A stretch of 61,041 nt of DNA from Planctomycetota bacterium (GCA_027618475.1 JAQCEJ010000025.1:1-61041); one strand, 5' to 3'. Shown: positions 7,647-17,551, counted from the stretch's first letter. Notes: generated by a model not told the origin, from the sequence alone. A program made the numbers and translations.

Positions 7647-9596
7647 TTATCTTTTTTTGCGCGGTTTGCTCTTGGGTTTCGGTTCGGGTTCGGCCAAGAC
7701 CAGTTCGGCGGAACTTTGGATCGAAATCTCGGCCATTTCGGTCGTGGGGGTTTCGTTTGATTGGATCACACGACGTTCGTTGCTTTGTACCGGAGCTTGC
7801 GTCTCGCGGCTCGTCCGTTGCAGGCCGACCACACAGATATCATCCCGCTGGGCTCGGCCATTGCAGAACGTTTCGATATCGATTACGAGCCCCCGCACCA
7901 ACGCCGAGAGTTGCATGTCGGCACCGGTCATGTATTTCACCAGGCGGTCTTTGTGATACAAGTCGTTTTTCTCGTTCATCGCTTCGGTCACGCCATCGGT
8001 GTAGAACAGGATGGTATCATCCGGTTCAAGCGCGATTTCCAACTGTTCGTAATGCTGTTCTTTTGCGATGCCCAGCGGCATACCGGTTTCATTGACTCCC
8101 AGATGCGAAATCGACCCGTCCGATTTGCGACACAAAGGAGGCAGATGGCCGGCATTGGCAATCGTGATCGTGTTCGCCTCGTAATCCAGAATCGCCAACA
8201 CGAACGTGATGAAGCGATAGCCCAGTCCACTTGAAGCAATTTCGGTATTTAAGTGTGACAAGGCGTCGGCGGCGGTCGGTTGCGTCAACAGTTGATACCG
8301 TGCGGCGGACGAGAGTCGGGCCATCAACAGTGCGGCGGGAACTCCCTTGCCTGCCACATCGCCGACCGTCATGCCGATTTTGTTGTTGGGAAGCTTGACG
8401 TAATCGAAGTAATCGCCGCCGACACTTTGCGCTGCTTCGTAATAATCGAAGAATTCGTAATGGGGAATTCGTGGGCGTTCGTTGGGGAGAAACCCGAGTT
8501 GTACTTGCGTTGCAAATTCCAGTTCGCGTTCCAGATCGCGCTGCCGCAATACTTCTTCGTGCAGACGGGCGTTTTCAATCGCGAGGGCCGCCTGCGTCGC
8601 CACGCTGACCAACAGATCGAGATCGTCTTGTGTAAACGAACTCGCCAGCGCGTTCGCATCGAGCTGAATCACGCCAAGCACTTCTTCCCCCTTGCTGAGG
8701 AGGGGGACGCACATCATCGAGCGAATCTGCAGGTTGGACAAGCTTTCGCTTGCGGCGAAACGGGCGTCGCCGGCGGCATCGTCTGTCAGAATCGCCTGTC
8801 CCGTTTTCACCGCTTGTTTGATGATGGTCGTGCTTAAACGTACGGCTCCTCCTTCGGCGAGTTCGGATCTCCGCGTTTTGGTGGCTTTGACCATCAGTTT
8901 GTTCCGTAAGGGGTCTTTCAGTAAAACGAACCCCGTATCGGCCTGATCGAAAATCTTGAAAAGTTCGTCGAGAATCATCGGCAGCACCGATTCCACCGTC
9001 AGATTCTTAGCGAGTGCATTCGTAATCGTGAGCACGGCGCGCAATTTGATTTCCGGCTTGACTCCCAGCCGGAGAGCACTGCTTGATTTCACATTGAACG
9101 ACGTCACGATTGACGAAAGTTCGTTGGGATCGTCGAGAAACGGATCGTGCATCGCCCGATCGCCGGACACGATTTCCGGAGCTCCGCCGACGATGCGGGG
9201 AGGGGATTGCTGACCATAATTTGTCGAAGAACTCCCCTCGGGATGATGGACGTGAAATCGAAACAACAGATCGCAGATCTTGACCTCGTCGCGGTCTTCG
9301 AGCTCGCGGCGACCGTCGATCACATCCCCGTTAAGAACGGTCCCGTTACGACTGCGGAGGTCTTCGAGATAATATGTCCCATGACTGTCGAGAATCTGCG
9401 CGTGATGCCGACTGACCGCTTCGTGATCGAGAACGATCTGGCAATTCGGATGCCGGCCGAGTACGGTTCGGGCTTCCGTCAATTCCAGGAGTTGCCCCGG
9501 AATGCTTCCTTCGAGAACTTCGAGTACTGCCACATTGATACTTTCAATCGCGAGCGCCGGTCGTGTGCTGTGTAGATTCGATTGTAGTCGCGACAT
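7647..9596 (-). CDS. FHA-GAF-SpoIIE/PP2C phosphatase
   Basis: A 649-aa cytoplasmic signalling protein. Residues about 25-125 form an FHA domain (LGRHPNCQIVL, AVSRHHAQI, RSRNGTVLNG). Residues about 185-345 form a GAF sensor domain (MMCVPLLSKGEEVLGVIQLD). Residues about 360-600 form a PP2C-type SpoIIE/RsbU phosphatase with the metal-binding motifs SVGGDYFDY, VGDVAGKGVPAALLMA, NAGHLPPL and FYTDGVTEAMN. A short basic tail (KPKSKPRKKR) ends the chain. SpoIIE-like phosphatases dephosphorylate anti-sigma-factor antagonists or other Ser/Thr phosphoproteins; the FHA domain would tether the enzyme to phosphothreonine proteins. It is the first gene of the minus-strand run that includes DinG. Confidence 0.95.
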   Translation of the reverse strand: MSRLQSNLHSTRPALAIESINVAVLEVLEGSIPGQLLELTEARTVLGRHPNCQIVLDHEAVSRHHAQILDSHGTYYLEDLRSRNGTVLNGDVIDGRRELEDRDEVKICDLLFRFHVHHPEGSSSTNYGQQSPPRIVGGAPEIVSGDRAMHDPFLDDPNELSSIVTSFNVKSSSALRLGVKPEIKLRAVLTITNALAKNLTVESVLPMILDELFKIFDQADTGFVLLKDPLRNKLMVKATKTRRSELAEGGAVRLSTTIIKQAVKTGQAILTDDAAGDARFAASESLSNLQIRSMMCVPLLSKGEEVLGVIQLDANALASSFTQDDLDLLVSVATQAALAIENARLHEEVLRQRDLERELEFATQVQLGFLPNERPRIPHYEFFDYYEAAQSVGGDYFDYVKLPNNKIGMTVGDVAGKGVPAALLMARLSSAARYQLLTQPTAADALSHLNTEIASSGLGYRFITFVLAILDYEANTITIANAGHLPPLCRKSDGSISHLGVNETGMPLGIAKEQHYEQLEIALEPDDTILFYTDGVTEAMNEKNDLYHKDRLVKYMTGADMQLSALVRGLVIDIETFCNGRAQRDDICVVGLQRTSRETQAPVQSNERRVIQSNETPTTEMAEISIQSSAELVLAEPEPKPKSKPRKKR

Positions 9597-9824
9597 AAAG
9601 TTAACGTCAATCGGCGGATTCGCTTCGGAGATGTCCGACGCCGTGGGAAGCTTGTTTTGTGGATGAAATCAGGACAAAGTGCCGGGTGAGAGCCGATTTC
9701 AATGCATCTTCGCGTTCGGTACTAATCGTCATGCCTTGACAAACGCTTGCCGAATGTCCCAAAATCGCCGCTGAATCAGGTTTTCCGCTTCCGTTTTGTT
9801 TTCAATAAGAAGGAGTTGCATTCG

Positions 9825-9992
9825 ATGGGTGGTCCGATAGTACGAACGGGTACCAATCCCAAGTTCTGGGAAGGTTGGGACAAGGTCTTCGGGGACAAAG
9901 GTTCCAAATCCAGCAAATCAACGAAAAAAGCTGCCAAACCGAAAGCGGCGGCACAGAAAGCGCCCGCGAAGAAATCTAAAAAAGCGAAGTAA
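9825..9992 (+). CDS. Small basic protein, Lys/Ala-rich tail
   Basis: A 55-aa protein starting MGGPIVRTGTNPKFWEGWDKVFG and ending in a Lys/Ala/Ser-rich tail (KSTKKAAKPKAAAQKAPAKKSKKAK). The start is fixed by a strong AAGGAG at 9810-9815, 9 nt before the ATG. I recall very similar small proteins with a MGGPIVRTGT opening from planctomycete genomes, but no function. The tail resembles those of histone-like and ribosome-associated proteins, so nucleic-acid binding is a reasonable inference. It is followed by a stem-loop at 9996-10015. Confidence 0.8.
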   Translation: MGGPIVRTGTNPKFWEGWDKVFGDKGSKSSKSTKKAAKPKAAAQKAPAKKSKKAK

Positions 9993-9995
9993 GAC

Positions 9996-10015
9996 CGAGA
10001 TTCGATTGAATCTCG
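9996..10015 (+). terminator. stem-loop after small basic protein gene
   Basis: A perfect 8-bp inverted repeat (cgagattc / gaatctcg) with a gatt loop starts 4 nt after the stop codon. There is no T-run behind it, so it may be an mRNA-stabilising 3' hairpin rather than an intrinsic terminator. Confidence 0.5.
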
Positions 10016-10162
10016 AATACCGTGTACACGGATCGTCTTCTACTGACTTGCGTATGGATCATGAATCCCATTCTATGACCCGCAGAAAAACTGGGATCCA
10101 CGCGAGAGTTTGTCGCCGTCAATTCTACTCATACCGCCAGGATTCTTCTGCGGGAATACCTC

Positions 10163-11854
10163 GTGAATGACTTATCGCCGGTCCCCCAACTCTCCTCCTG
10201 TCCGCCGCAGACTTTTCAGACCTCTGGCGGACGGGAAGAACGGTGGTTGATTCTGTTCGTGATGTTGCTGGTGTTCGTCGATGCGGCATGGCGCTGGCCT
10301 GTCCCCTCGGCGAATGAGCCACACTACCTGACAATGGCTCGTCACCAATGGGATCCCGAATGGTGTGACCGCGATTTGTTTCTGCAATCGACACCCGCTC
10401 ATTCGGTCTTTTATCGAACCATCGGCTTGATCACGGTCTGGCTGACGTTCGATCAGGCTGCCTGGGTCGGGCGTCTGTTCGCATTCGCTTTGGTCGCCTG
10501 GGGCTGGGTTAGACTCAGTCGAATCCTGCTGCCCGACGGAGTCGGCGTGTTCTGGGCCACGATCGTTTATCTGATTCTCGCCTCGCAAGGAAGTTTTTCG
10601 GGCGAGTGGATCGTACGCGGATGCGAAGCGAAAGTGTTTTCGTATGGTCTGTTGCTGTGGGCTTTGTCGGCGGCGCTCTCTCGTCGCTGGATATCCGCCG
10701 CACTCTGCTGGGGGTTATCGATCAGTTTTCATCCGCTCGTCGGTCTTTGGTCGTTGCTCTGCTATACCGCCGCGGAACTCTCATTCGTCGTGGAAAAATT
10801 CATACGATGGGAACCCGATAGACGAACCTCATCTGAAGTAAAAAACGAATCAGATCAAAGACTCGGTATTTCGTGGAAGCCCCTACTCGTGCTGGTGATG
10901 GCAGCTTTGCCGGGATTGCTGACATCGCTGGCATTGTTTTTTGGAATGGACCCGAAGCAACAATATCAGGCGACGTATATTCAAGTCTTTTATCGTTTGG
11001 CGCATCATCTGGACCCGATGACCTTCCCTGTCGCTGCGTATTTCTTCGCGGGAATCTTAATTGTCGTCTGGCTCTGTGGCAGACGTTGGACACCCCCGAC
11101 GCGCGACAGAGACGTGTTTTCACGGTTCATCGGAGTGTCAATCGCGATTGCTGCTCTGGGCGTGTTGATCGGCTGGGGACCACGGCCCGGCGGCGAGATG
11201 CCCGGATTTGCCTGGCGAATGTCGTTGCTCAAGTTTTATCCCTTCCGCCTGTTCGACGGGATGATGCCGATCGCGACAGCGTTCGCCGTCGTTCATATCT
11301 GGCACGCCGCAGGCCGTCGCTGGATGGCGATTCGAGCTAGTGCCGATTTTCGACTGTCCGGAACCACGGAATCGCGATCGACAGCACGGCGACGATCGAC
11401 GTTCGTCACCGCTGTCACGACGGTCTGTTTGGCGCTGTGGTGCGCTTCGCTGTTTCCGTCGCCTGCGGACCGTATGTCGGCCGAGCAATACACCGCCTGG
11501 AGAGAAGCGTGCGATTGGATCGAACGAGAGACACCGGCAGATGCTTTGTTCATCACTCCCAACCAGAGTTGGGGATTCAAATGGTATGCCCAGCGGGCGG
11601 AATACGTGAACATGAAGGATTGCCCGCAGGATCCGCCACATCTGGTGGAATGGAATCGCCGGCTCAAACTGTTGGCGAATTGGGGCAAGCGAAATTTTTC
11701 AGGGGGGTACACACGAAAAGAACTGCAATCGCTGCAGAATCAAACGAGTGCTGACTATCTCCTCGCGCAACACCTCGGGCCAATGACGATCGAACCCGTG
11801 TTTCAGAACAAGTGGTATCGATTGTACTCGCTGACAGACGACAAGATTCGCTAA
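10163..11854 (+). CDS. Polytopic membrane protein, GT-C-like
   Basis: A 563-aa protein with about 9-11 hydrophobic segments. The first begins near residue 25 (RWLILFVMLLVFVDAAW), followed by a periplasmic-looking loop with ANEPHYLTMARHQWDPEWCDRD. The soluble C-terminus (about 445-563) starts CDWIERETPADALFITPNQSWGFKWYAQRAEYV. The topology and the acidic first loop resemble GT-C membrane glycosyltransferases and the planctomycete DUF6798-type family (from memory), but I see no definitive catalytic motif. The GTG start at 10163 is the first in-frame start after an in-frame stop. It is followed at 150 bp by a secreted PQQ-propeller gene on the same strand. Confidence 0.8.
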   Translation: MNDLSPVPQLSSCPPQTFQTSGGREERWLILFVMLLVFVDAAWRWPVPSANEPHYLTMARHQWDPEWCDRDLFLQSTPAHSVFYRTIGLITVWLTFDQAAWVGRLFAFALVAWGWVRLSRILLPDGVGVFWATIVYLILASQGSFSGEWIVRGCEAKVFSYGLLLWALSAALSRRWISAALCWGLSISFHPLVGLWSLLCYTAAELSFVVEKFIRWEPDRRTSSEVKNESDQRLGISWKPLLVLVMAALPGLLTSLALFFGMDPKQQYQATYIQVFYRLAHHLDPMTFPVAAYFFAGILIVVWLCGRRWTPPTRDRDVFSRFIGVSIAIAALGVLIGWGPRPGGEMPGFAWRMSLLKFYPFRLFDGMMPIATAFAVVHIWHAAGRRWMAIRASADFRLSGTTESRSTARRRSTFVTAVTTVCLALWCASLFPSPADRMSAEQYTAWREACDWIERETPADALFITPNQSWGFKWYAQRAEYVNMKDCPQDPPHLVEWNRRLKLLANWGKRNFSGGYTRKELQSLQNQTSADYLLAQHLGPMTIEPVFQNKWYRLYSLTDDKIR

Positions 11855-12007
11855 CGTCATAGGCATCCTCTGACAGACGGTTTCACGTGAAGCGATCTCT
11901 GACAATCTCGCGGTGCCGCTTGCAATCTGCCGGCGGGATCGGTTCAATCAGCGGTAGAGACCGCCAGACTCAATCTCATCTGACATCACACGGAAAAGGT
12001 TTGCGCA

Positions 12008-13705
12008 ATGGTTGCTGAATGTACGAATCCCCGCACGGAAACGAACGCTCGTCATCGCATCTTTTATTACTGCACATTGCGAAATACTCTCATGAGCCTG
12101 TTGACGGTGGGCATTTTCGGGGGTGCCGCCTGTGCTATGCTGCTGGTGAATTCCGAGTCGAGCCTATCGCAGGCGAAAGCCCAATCGATTGAAGACGATC
12201 GATCCTCGTCCGACGCTCTGGATGAAGATGCTGACGCGGCCGGCGTTGCAAAGGTGAAATCGGCGTCGGCCCCCATCGTCTTCAAAGACCCTGCCCCGCC
12301 GGAAGTCTTCTCGGTGAACGGAGAGCCGATCGAAAAAACGAAGCCGTATGAACGAGTGACGTTTCATGCTCCGGCGAAACCGTTATCCCCGACAGCGGTA
12401 ACCGAAGACTGGGCGAATTTTCTCGGTCCTCAACACACGCCGATCTCGCGCGAAACCGAACTGTTGCACGAATGGCCCGACGAGGGGCCCGCCATCGTCT
12501 GGGAATTGAATAAGTCGGCGAGTTACTCGTCTCCTTCGATCGTCGGCGAGCGACTCGTCTACACGCACCGCGACGGCAACGACGTCTTCGTCGATTGCCT
12601 GCATCCGTCCACGGGAGAGTTGTACTGGCAATACACATATCCCACCGAATATCAGGACCGTTACGGTTATGGAGGCGGACCGCGTGCCAGCCCGGTAATC
12701 AACGGTGAGCGAGTTTTTCTATACGGCGCTGAAGGAGAGTTATTCTGCCTGCACTTATTGAGCGGTGAACTGATTTGGGAGCGTCAACTCCCGAAAGAAT
12801 TCAATGTTCCTCAAGACTTTTTCGGCTCGGTCGGGACGCCGCTGCTGATCGACGGCAAGTTGATTATCAATGTCGGCGCGCCGGGCGGCCCTTGCGTTGC
12901 GGCCTTCGATGCCGAAACTGGCCGAATGGTCTGGGGAGCCGGCAATCAGTGGGGGCCAAGTTATGCTTCGCCGATCCCGGCGACGGTGCATGGCCGGTCG
13001 CGAGTGTTTGTATTTGCCGGGGGAGACAGCCGACCGCCGGTCGGTGGACTTCTCGCACTCGACCCCGCGAATGGAGACATCGATTTCGAGTTTCCGTGGC
13101 GAAGCAAAAGTTATGAATCGGTCAATGCGTCATGTCCGGTCATTGTTGATAACTCGGTGTTTGTCACGGCGACCTACAAGACAGGAAGTGCATTCCTGCA
13201 AATTGATGCCGACATGAACTACAAAACCGCGTGGACGACCGATGAAGTCGGGCTGCACTGGAACACGCCGGTCGTACGCGATGGCTACTTGTACGCCTTT
13301 GACGGTCGAAACGAACCCGATGCATCGGCGGTGTGCGTTGATCTGAAGACCGGCGAGGTCGTGTGGCGAGAAGTCGCGACGTGGAACGAATCGATCGAAC
13401 TCGGGGGCCGACAACAGACGGTCGAGTTAAGCACCATGCGAGGAACGCTGTTATATGCGGACGGAAAATTTCTTTGTCTCGGCGAACTCGGCCATCTGAT
13501 GTGGCTCGATCTGACTCCCGAAGGCTACAAAGAGGAGCAGCGAACATGGCTGTTCGCCGCAAAAGAGACCTGGGCTCTGCCGGTACTCAGCCACGGCTTG
13601 TTGTACATCTCACAGAATTCGAGAGAGATCATCACCAAGGGGGGGCCGCGATTGATCTGTTACGACCTGAGAGGGGAAAAGTCGAAAGTCACCGACGAAA
13701 AATGA
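12008..13705 (+). CDS. PQQ-like beta-propeller repeat protein, membrane-anchored
   Basis: 565 aa. An N-terminal hydrophobic segment (about 30-52, SLLTVGIFGGAACAMLLVN) acts as signal peptide or membrane anchor. Then comes a 70-residue acidic linker and a beta-propeller of PQQ/BamB-like repeats, visible as recurrent ...GELYWQYTYP, SGELIWERQLP, TGRMVWGAGNQ and TGEVVWREV blades. The segment EDWANFLGPQHTPIS near residue 133 is the WPxFRGP-type start seen in many planctomycete PQQ-propeller proteins. Family members are extracytoplasmic; some are quinoprotein dehydrogenases, others only scaffolds. Without clear PQQ ligands, no enzyme activity is assigned. A downstream ATG at 12092 is an alternative start. 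Confidence 0.9.
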   Translation: MVAECTNPRTETNARHRIFYYCTLRNTLMSLLTVGIFGGAACAMLLVNSESSLSQAKAQSIEDDRSSSDALDEDADAAGVAKVKSASAPIVFKDPAPPEVFSVNGEPIEKTKPYERVTFHAPAKPLSPTAVTEDWANFLGPQHTPISRETELLHEWPDEGPAIVWELNKSASYSSPSIVGERLVYTHRDGNDVFVDCLHPSTGELYWQYTYPTEYQDRYGYGGGPRASPVINGERVFLYGAEGELFCLHLLSGELIWERQLPKEFNVPQDFFGSVGTPLLIDGKLIINVGAPGGPCVAAFDAETGRMVWGAGNQWGPSYASPIPATVHGRSRVFVFAGGDSRPPVGGLLALDPANGDIDFEFPWRSKSYESVNASCPVIVDNSVFVTATYKTGSAFLQIDADMNYKTAWTTDEVGLHWNTPVVRDGYLYAFDGRNEPDASAVCVDLKTGEVVWREVATWNESIELGGRQQTVELSTMRGTLLYADGKFLCLGELGHLMWLDLTPEGYKEEQRTWLFAAKETWALPVLSHGLLYISQNSREIITKGGPRLICYDLRGEKSKVTDEK

Positions 13706-13709
13706 AGGT

Positions 13710-13967
13710 TCACTGAGTCTGACCCGACCAATACTCAAAGAAATGCTTCGGCATCCATTGTTGCGGAAGTTGATCTTCGAGCGACGGCATTTCATTCCAC
13801 GTACCACGCTTAATGAGCTTTCCGACAGTTTGCGAATAATCGTCGGCGATATCTCGTCGGATCGCCTGGTCTCGTGTACCGCGAAATTGCATCGCAAGCT
13901 GACCTAGATATTCTTGCAGATGCTCTTCGTCAGCTGAGCCGTGTTGTAAAGTCCGGAAAGTCGCCAT
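13710..13967 (-). CDS. Hypothetical protein
   Basis: An 85-aa helical, charged protein with conspicuous aromatic residues near the end (PQQWMPKHFFEYWSG). No family recognised. Its ATG at 13967 lies 17 bp after the stop of the unknown gene at 13985-14554, on the same strand, so the two form a pair. It might be a partner or immunity protein of that gene, which is speculation from gene order only. It ends 4 bp from the convergent PQQ-propeller gene. Confidence 0.55.
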   Translation of the reverse strand: MATFRTLQHGSADEEHLQEYLGQLAMQFRGTRDQAIRRDIADDYSQTVGKLIKRGTWNEMPSLEDQLPQQWMPKHFFEYWSGQTQ

Positions 13968-13984
13968 GAAAAGTCATTCCTGTT

Positions 13985-14554
13985 TCAAACACATCGACCA
14001 AAACGAGGACTTTGATACGTTCTGATGGCTTCAAATTTCGCGAATTCATCCATCCTGCCGGTAAGCAACGGCAACCCGAGTCGTTCCAGCCACGTGATGC
14101 AATTACAGTCTCCATCTCCATTCGGAAACCCATACCAATACTTGCTCTTTTTACGTTCACCGTCAAGACCTATTTTTAACGCGTTCAACATCGGATCCGG
14201 CACGATTACCTCTAACGAGAAATCCGGGATCCCCCGTTTTGACGCCTCGGCAAACACTATTGTATCGTCCGAAACGATTCCAGGAAATCTGTCCCCATTT
14301 AATAAACCGTCAACGATTTGCCATGCCGGACGTCTGCCACCATCGGGGTTAAAACCATAAATTGTCTTACTCCCGTCGAGAGAAATACCCGCGTGCCCTG
14401 CGAATAACAGACACTCAAAAAAAGTTGGCCCTGGTCCGATTCCGCTTCTTCCCTCTTGCATTGAATTCGAAAAAATTTGCGCAAAGGGATTCGTTCGGTC
14501 ACCACGAAATGCAACAACTGTGACCGTCCGACAGATGGGCGAAGGGACACTCAT
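13985..14554 (-). CDS. Hypothetical protein, possible permuted papain-like fold
   Basis: A 189-aa protein with no recognised family. Two segments stand out: CLLFAGHAGISLDGSKTIYGFNP near residue 50 and GDGDCNCITWLERLGLP near residue 155. A histidine followed about 100 residues later by a cysteine in an NC-hydrophobic-W context is the order seen in circularly permuted NlpC/P60 (YiiX/LRAT-like) thiol hydrolases, so a cysteine amidase or peptidase is possible. The match is by eye and weak. There is no signal peptide. Codon usage and base composition look more AT-rich than the neighbours, and the 147 bp upstream are distinctly AT-rich, which may indicate acquisition. Confidence 0.6.
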   Translation of the reverse strand: MSVPSPICRTVTVVAFRGDRTNPFAQIFSNSMQEGRSGIGPGPTFFECLLFAGHAGISLDGSKTIYGFNPDGGRRPAWQIVDGLLNGDRFPGIVSDDTIVFAEASKRGIPDFSLEVIVPDPMLNALKIGLDGERKKSKYWYGFPNGDGDCNCITWLERLGLPLLTGRMDEFAKFEAIRTYQSPRFGRCV

Positions 14555-14701
14555 TGGGAAAGTCTTCTATATTATTTGTGAACTGGCACAGCACATAAAC
14601 CACATATTAACGATCAAATAGATATCGACTTTTTCATTTCAGAATACAAACGTTGATATGTAAACACAAATCCACAACCCACCCGATCAAGTCGTTCCTT
14701 C

Positions 14702-15886
14702 TCACGGGTTCATATCCCGATCCATCGTTGAATTCGGGCGGCGGTGGGCGTATTCGTCGTCTTGCAACATCCGCAGATAACTCTCATAGCGCGTCCGGCT
14801 GATCAGACGGTGTTCGACGGCACGGCGAACCGCACACTCTTCTTCCCGATCGTGCCAGCAATCGGGAAATTTGCACTGCGGTACGAACGGGCGAAACTCG
14901 ACGAAGTATCCTTCGATTTCTTCGCGCCTGACATCCCAGAGTTGCAACTGTCGGATCCCCGGCGTATCGATCACCCAGCCGCCGTCGGGAAGTTCCAACA
15001 GTTCCGCCGTGCGCGTCGTATGTTTCCCTTTACCCGTTTCACCGCTTACGGTGTCGGTCTTCAAATTGAGATGGGGAGCAATGGCGTTCAGCAATGTCGA
15101 TTTACCGACGCCACTTTGTCCCGTCAGGACGGTGACTTTTCCGGCAAGCCGTTGTCGCAGTTCGTCCCAGCCGCGATCGAGCACCGTACTGGTCATGATC
15201 ACGGGATAACCGAGTTGCGAGTACCTTCCGGCGATCGGCACGAGTTCGAGCGGGTCGACGAGATCGACCTTGCTGATCACGATCACCGATTCGCAGCCCC
15301 CTTTCTCGGCGCTGATGAGAAACCGATCGAGAAGTTGCGGTTTGAAGGCGGGTAGACCGGCGGAGATCACGATCAGCGCCTGGTCGATGTTGGCGGCGAT
15401 CATATGGGATTTCTGGTCGGTGCCGCGCGTCAGCGACGACGTGCGAGAATTGACGCGAACGATCACTCCTTCGTCGGGCGATACCCGTTCGATGAGTACT
15501 CGGTCGCCGGCGACAACCGGCGTTCGTTCGCGGCGAGCGAGCGTGCGTAAGAGCCGACGAACCGTGCATCCCAGCCTCTCCCCCGAATCGAGCTGCACCA
15601 CGGCCTTAAGACCGATGGCTGAGATCACTCGTCCCGACAGGCAATTCTCGGTATCGACGTCGATCTGCATGGGTCCGTCTGAATTTTGTGCAACGCCGTG
15701 GTCTTCGGCGATGACGGTACGATGCCGCGTCTGCTCGCCTTTGCCCGAAAGTCTTTGCCGATGCGCGGCATCGTGCAGTTTATGCTCGTCGTCGCGTAGC
15801 GAGCGGGTGAGATCGTTGTCGCGCACGCCACGATTGCGATTTTTGCGAAACTCGACGCGAATTTTCCGACGGCCTTTTTTCCCCAC
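14702..15886 (-). CDS. rsgA: Ribosome small subunit-dependent GTPase A (RsgA/YjeQ)
   Basis: 394 aa with the RsgA order: a basic N-terminal extension (about 1-75), an OB-fold (about 80-150, SGRVISAIGLKAVVQLDSGE), then a circularly permuted GTPase domain with G4 (ISKVDLVD) before G1 (GQSGVGKSTLLN), a switch (GKGKHTTRTAEL) and G3 (DTPGIRQ). The C-terminal zinc knuckle is CKFPDCWHDREEECAV. The family known role is late maturation of the 30S subunit, GTPase-stimulated by the ribosome. The N-terminal Arg-rich extension is longer than in the E. coli protein. It lies 219 bp downstream of an FHA gene on the same strand. Confidence 0.95.
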   Translation of the reverse strand: MGKKGRRKIRVEFRKNRNRGVRDNDLTRSLRDDEHKLHDAAHRQRLSGKGEQTRHRTVIAEDHGVAQNSDGPMQIDVDTENCLSGRVISAIGLKAVVQLDSGERLGCTVRRLLRTLARRERTPVVAGDRVLIERVSPDEGVIVRVNSRTSSLTRGTDQKSHMIAANIDQALIVISAGLPAFKPQLLDRFLISAEKGGCESVIVISKVDLVDPLELVPIAGRYSQLGYPVIMTSTVLDRGWDELRQRLAGKVTVLTGQSGVGKSTLLNAIAPHLNLKTDTVSGETGKGKHTTRTAELLELPDGGWVIDTPGIRQLQLWDVRREEIEGYFVEFRPFVPQCKFPDCWHDREEECAVRRAVEHRLISRTRYESYLRMLQDDEYAHRRPNSTMDRDMNP

Positions 15887-16105
15887 AGAACCAGGTACTC
15901 TCGCAGAAAATCCGTTATTCCATTATGTGGTGAGAACGGGTTTCATAACATGTTCGGCGCTGAAATGTGCATTCACAATGAGGCCCGCCAACTTCGTACG
16001 CGGCTTGTTCTGCGTAACATATTCCGGAAGAAAATCAGGCAGAATCGAAGTTCGGCCGATGTCATCCGTCGAATTTTGGATGACGCGTTCTCGATCGGAG
16101 GATGT

Positions 16106-16714
16106 TTAACGAACCGGATTGGCCGGTAAGAACCAATCGGAGTCTTCGTCTTGCAATGCGTCAATCGATGATGTCGAGGAAGGGGGACGCTCATCGTCGT
16201 CGAACGACAAACCTTCCATGCGACGTCGCTCGTACTCGCGGCGTGATGCCTCGTCATCCTCTTCGTTCGACGCCGACACGTGCGCATTTTCCGAATCGGC
16301 CTCGGCTGTATTGCTGTTTGTGGAGTGGGGGTGTGATGGAGAAACCGGTGATCTGGGTTTCATCAGTCCCGCTTTTTCCAACAGACTGAGAGCGAACGGA
16401 TCGGCTTCATCCGGCGGCGGTCCGTCGGACTGTGGCACATAAGAGACTTCAAAATGGTGCTTGGCGATCGAAAGAACGTCGCCGGGCATCAGCCATTTCG
16501 AGTCGCAGCGGCTTCCGTTAACTTTGATACCGTTGCTGCTTCCCAAATCACGGACGTGCCAGTAACCGTTGATTTGCTCTAACTGGCAATGATGCGACGA
16601 GACATTCGGAAACCGGAGTGAAACATCGCAAGCGCTCCGGCGCCCGATCAGCAACTTCGTTTTCAGCAGCGGAATCGAGTCTCCTCCACCCCGCGGAACC
16701 AGTTCACCAAGCAT
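16106..16714 (-). CDS. FHA domain protein
   Basis: About 202 aa from the ATG at 16714 (a longer frame reaches 16807 but would put an unrelated hydrophobic stretch before the FHA fold). The FHA domain occupies about 1-100, with IGRRSACDVSL, VSSHHCQLE and SSNGIKVNG giving all key phosphothreonine-binding residues. The tail is acidic and Ser-rich (ENAHVSASNEEDDEASRREYERRR) and ends with DEDSDWFLPANPVR. It is probably an adaptor in Ser/Thr kinase signalling. It is the third FHA protein in this window and precedes rsgA. Confidence 0.9.
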   Translation of the reverse strand: MLGELVPRGGGDSIPLLKTKLLIGRRSACDVSLRFPNVSSHHCQLEQINGYWHVRDLGSSNGIKVNGSRCDSKWLMPGDVLSIAKHHFEVSYVPQSDGPPPDEADPFALSLLEKAGLMKPRSPVSPSHPHSTNSNTAEADSENAHVSASNEEDDEASRREYERRRMEGLSFDDDERPPSSTSSIDALQDEDSDWFLPANPVR

Positions 16715-17062
16715 TATATAAGAGCCTCGCAAAGGGCCCGGAAGATATACGAAACAAATATATGAAAAAGATAGCAAAAATCGATTGGGCAGACCGGGGA
16801 ACGGCACCGAACTTCGAATCGGCCCGTAAAATGCCCCGTCGACAAGGGTGGTACGAACGACCTCCCTTTACTCTCAAATCTATCCGGTGAACGAGGGATC
16901 GTCAATTCGTGTCTGTGAAAGTTGTACGAAAATTGTGAAGTTCGCGTAAATGGTGATCGATTTTCAGATTGCTGAAACTCTGACGGTTCGACGTATTTAA
17001 AAGATCGGTCAGCTTTTCGGTACAGAGATTTGCCGGCATATACGTTATGATAATACACGAAT
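16715..17062. other. intergenic, upstream of rnpB
   Basis: No convincing protein gene on either strand. The stretch must hold the divergent promoters of the FHA gene (leftward) and rnpB (rightward). The segment around 17030-17062 is AT-rich (tatacgttatgataatacac) and contains tatgataat, a plausible extended -10 for rnpB. Confidence 0.4.
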
Positions 17063-17440
<378 letters not shown>

Positions 17441-17551
17441 ATTCCTTGTTTTTGTTGACGCGATGCGGTACGTCATCCGGTACCCTTTCGTCCCGGTCGA
17501 AAGTTTCATAACCTGCAGCAGATCGATGATGGCACTTACGGAAGGAACGAC

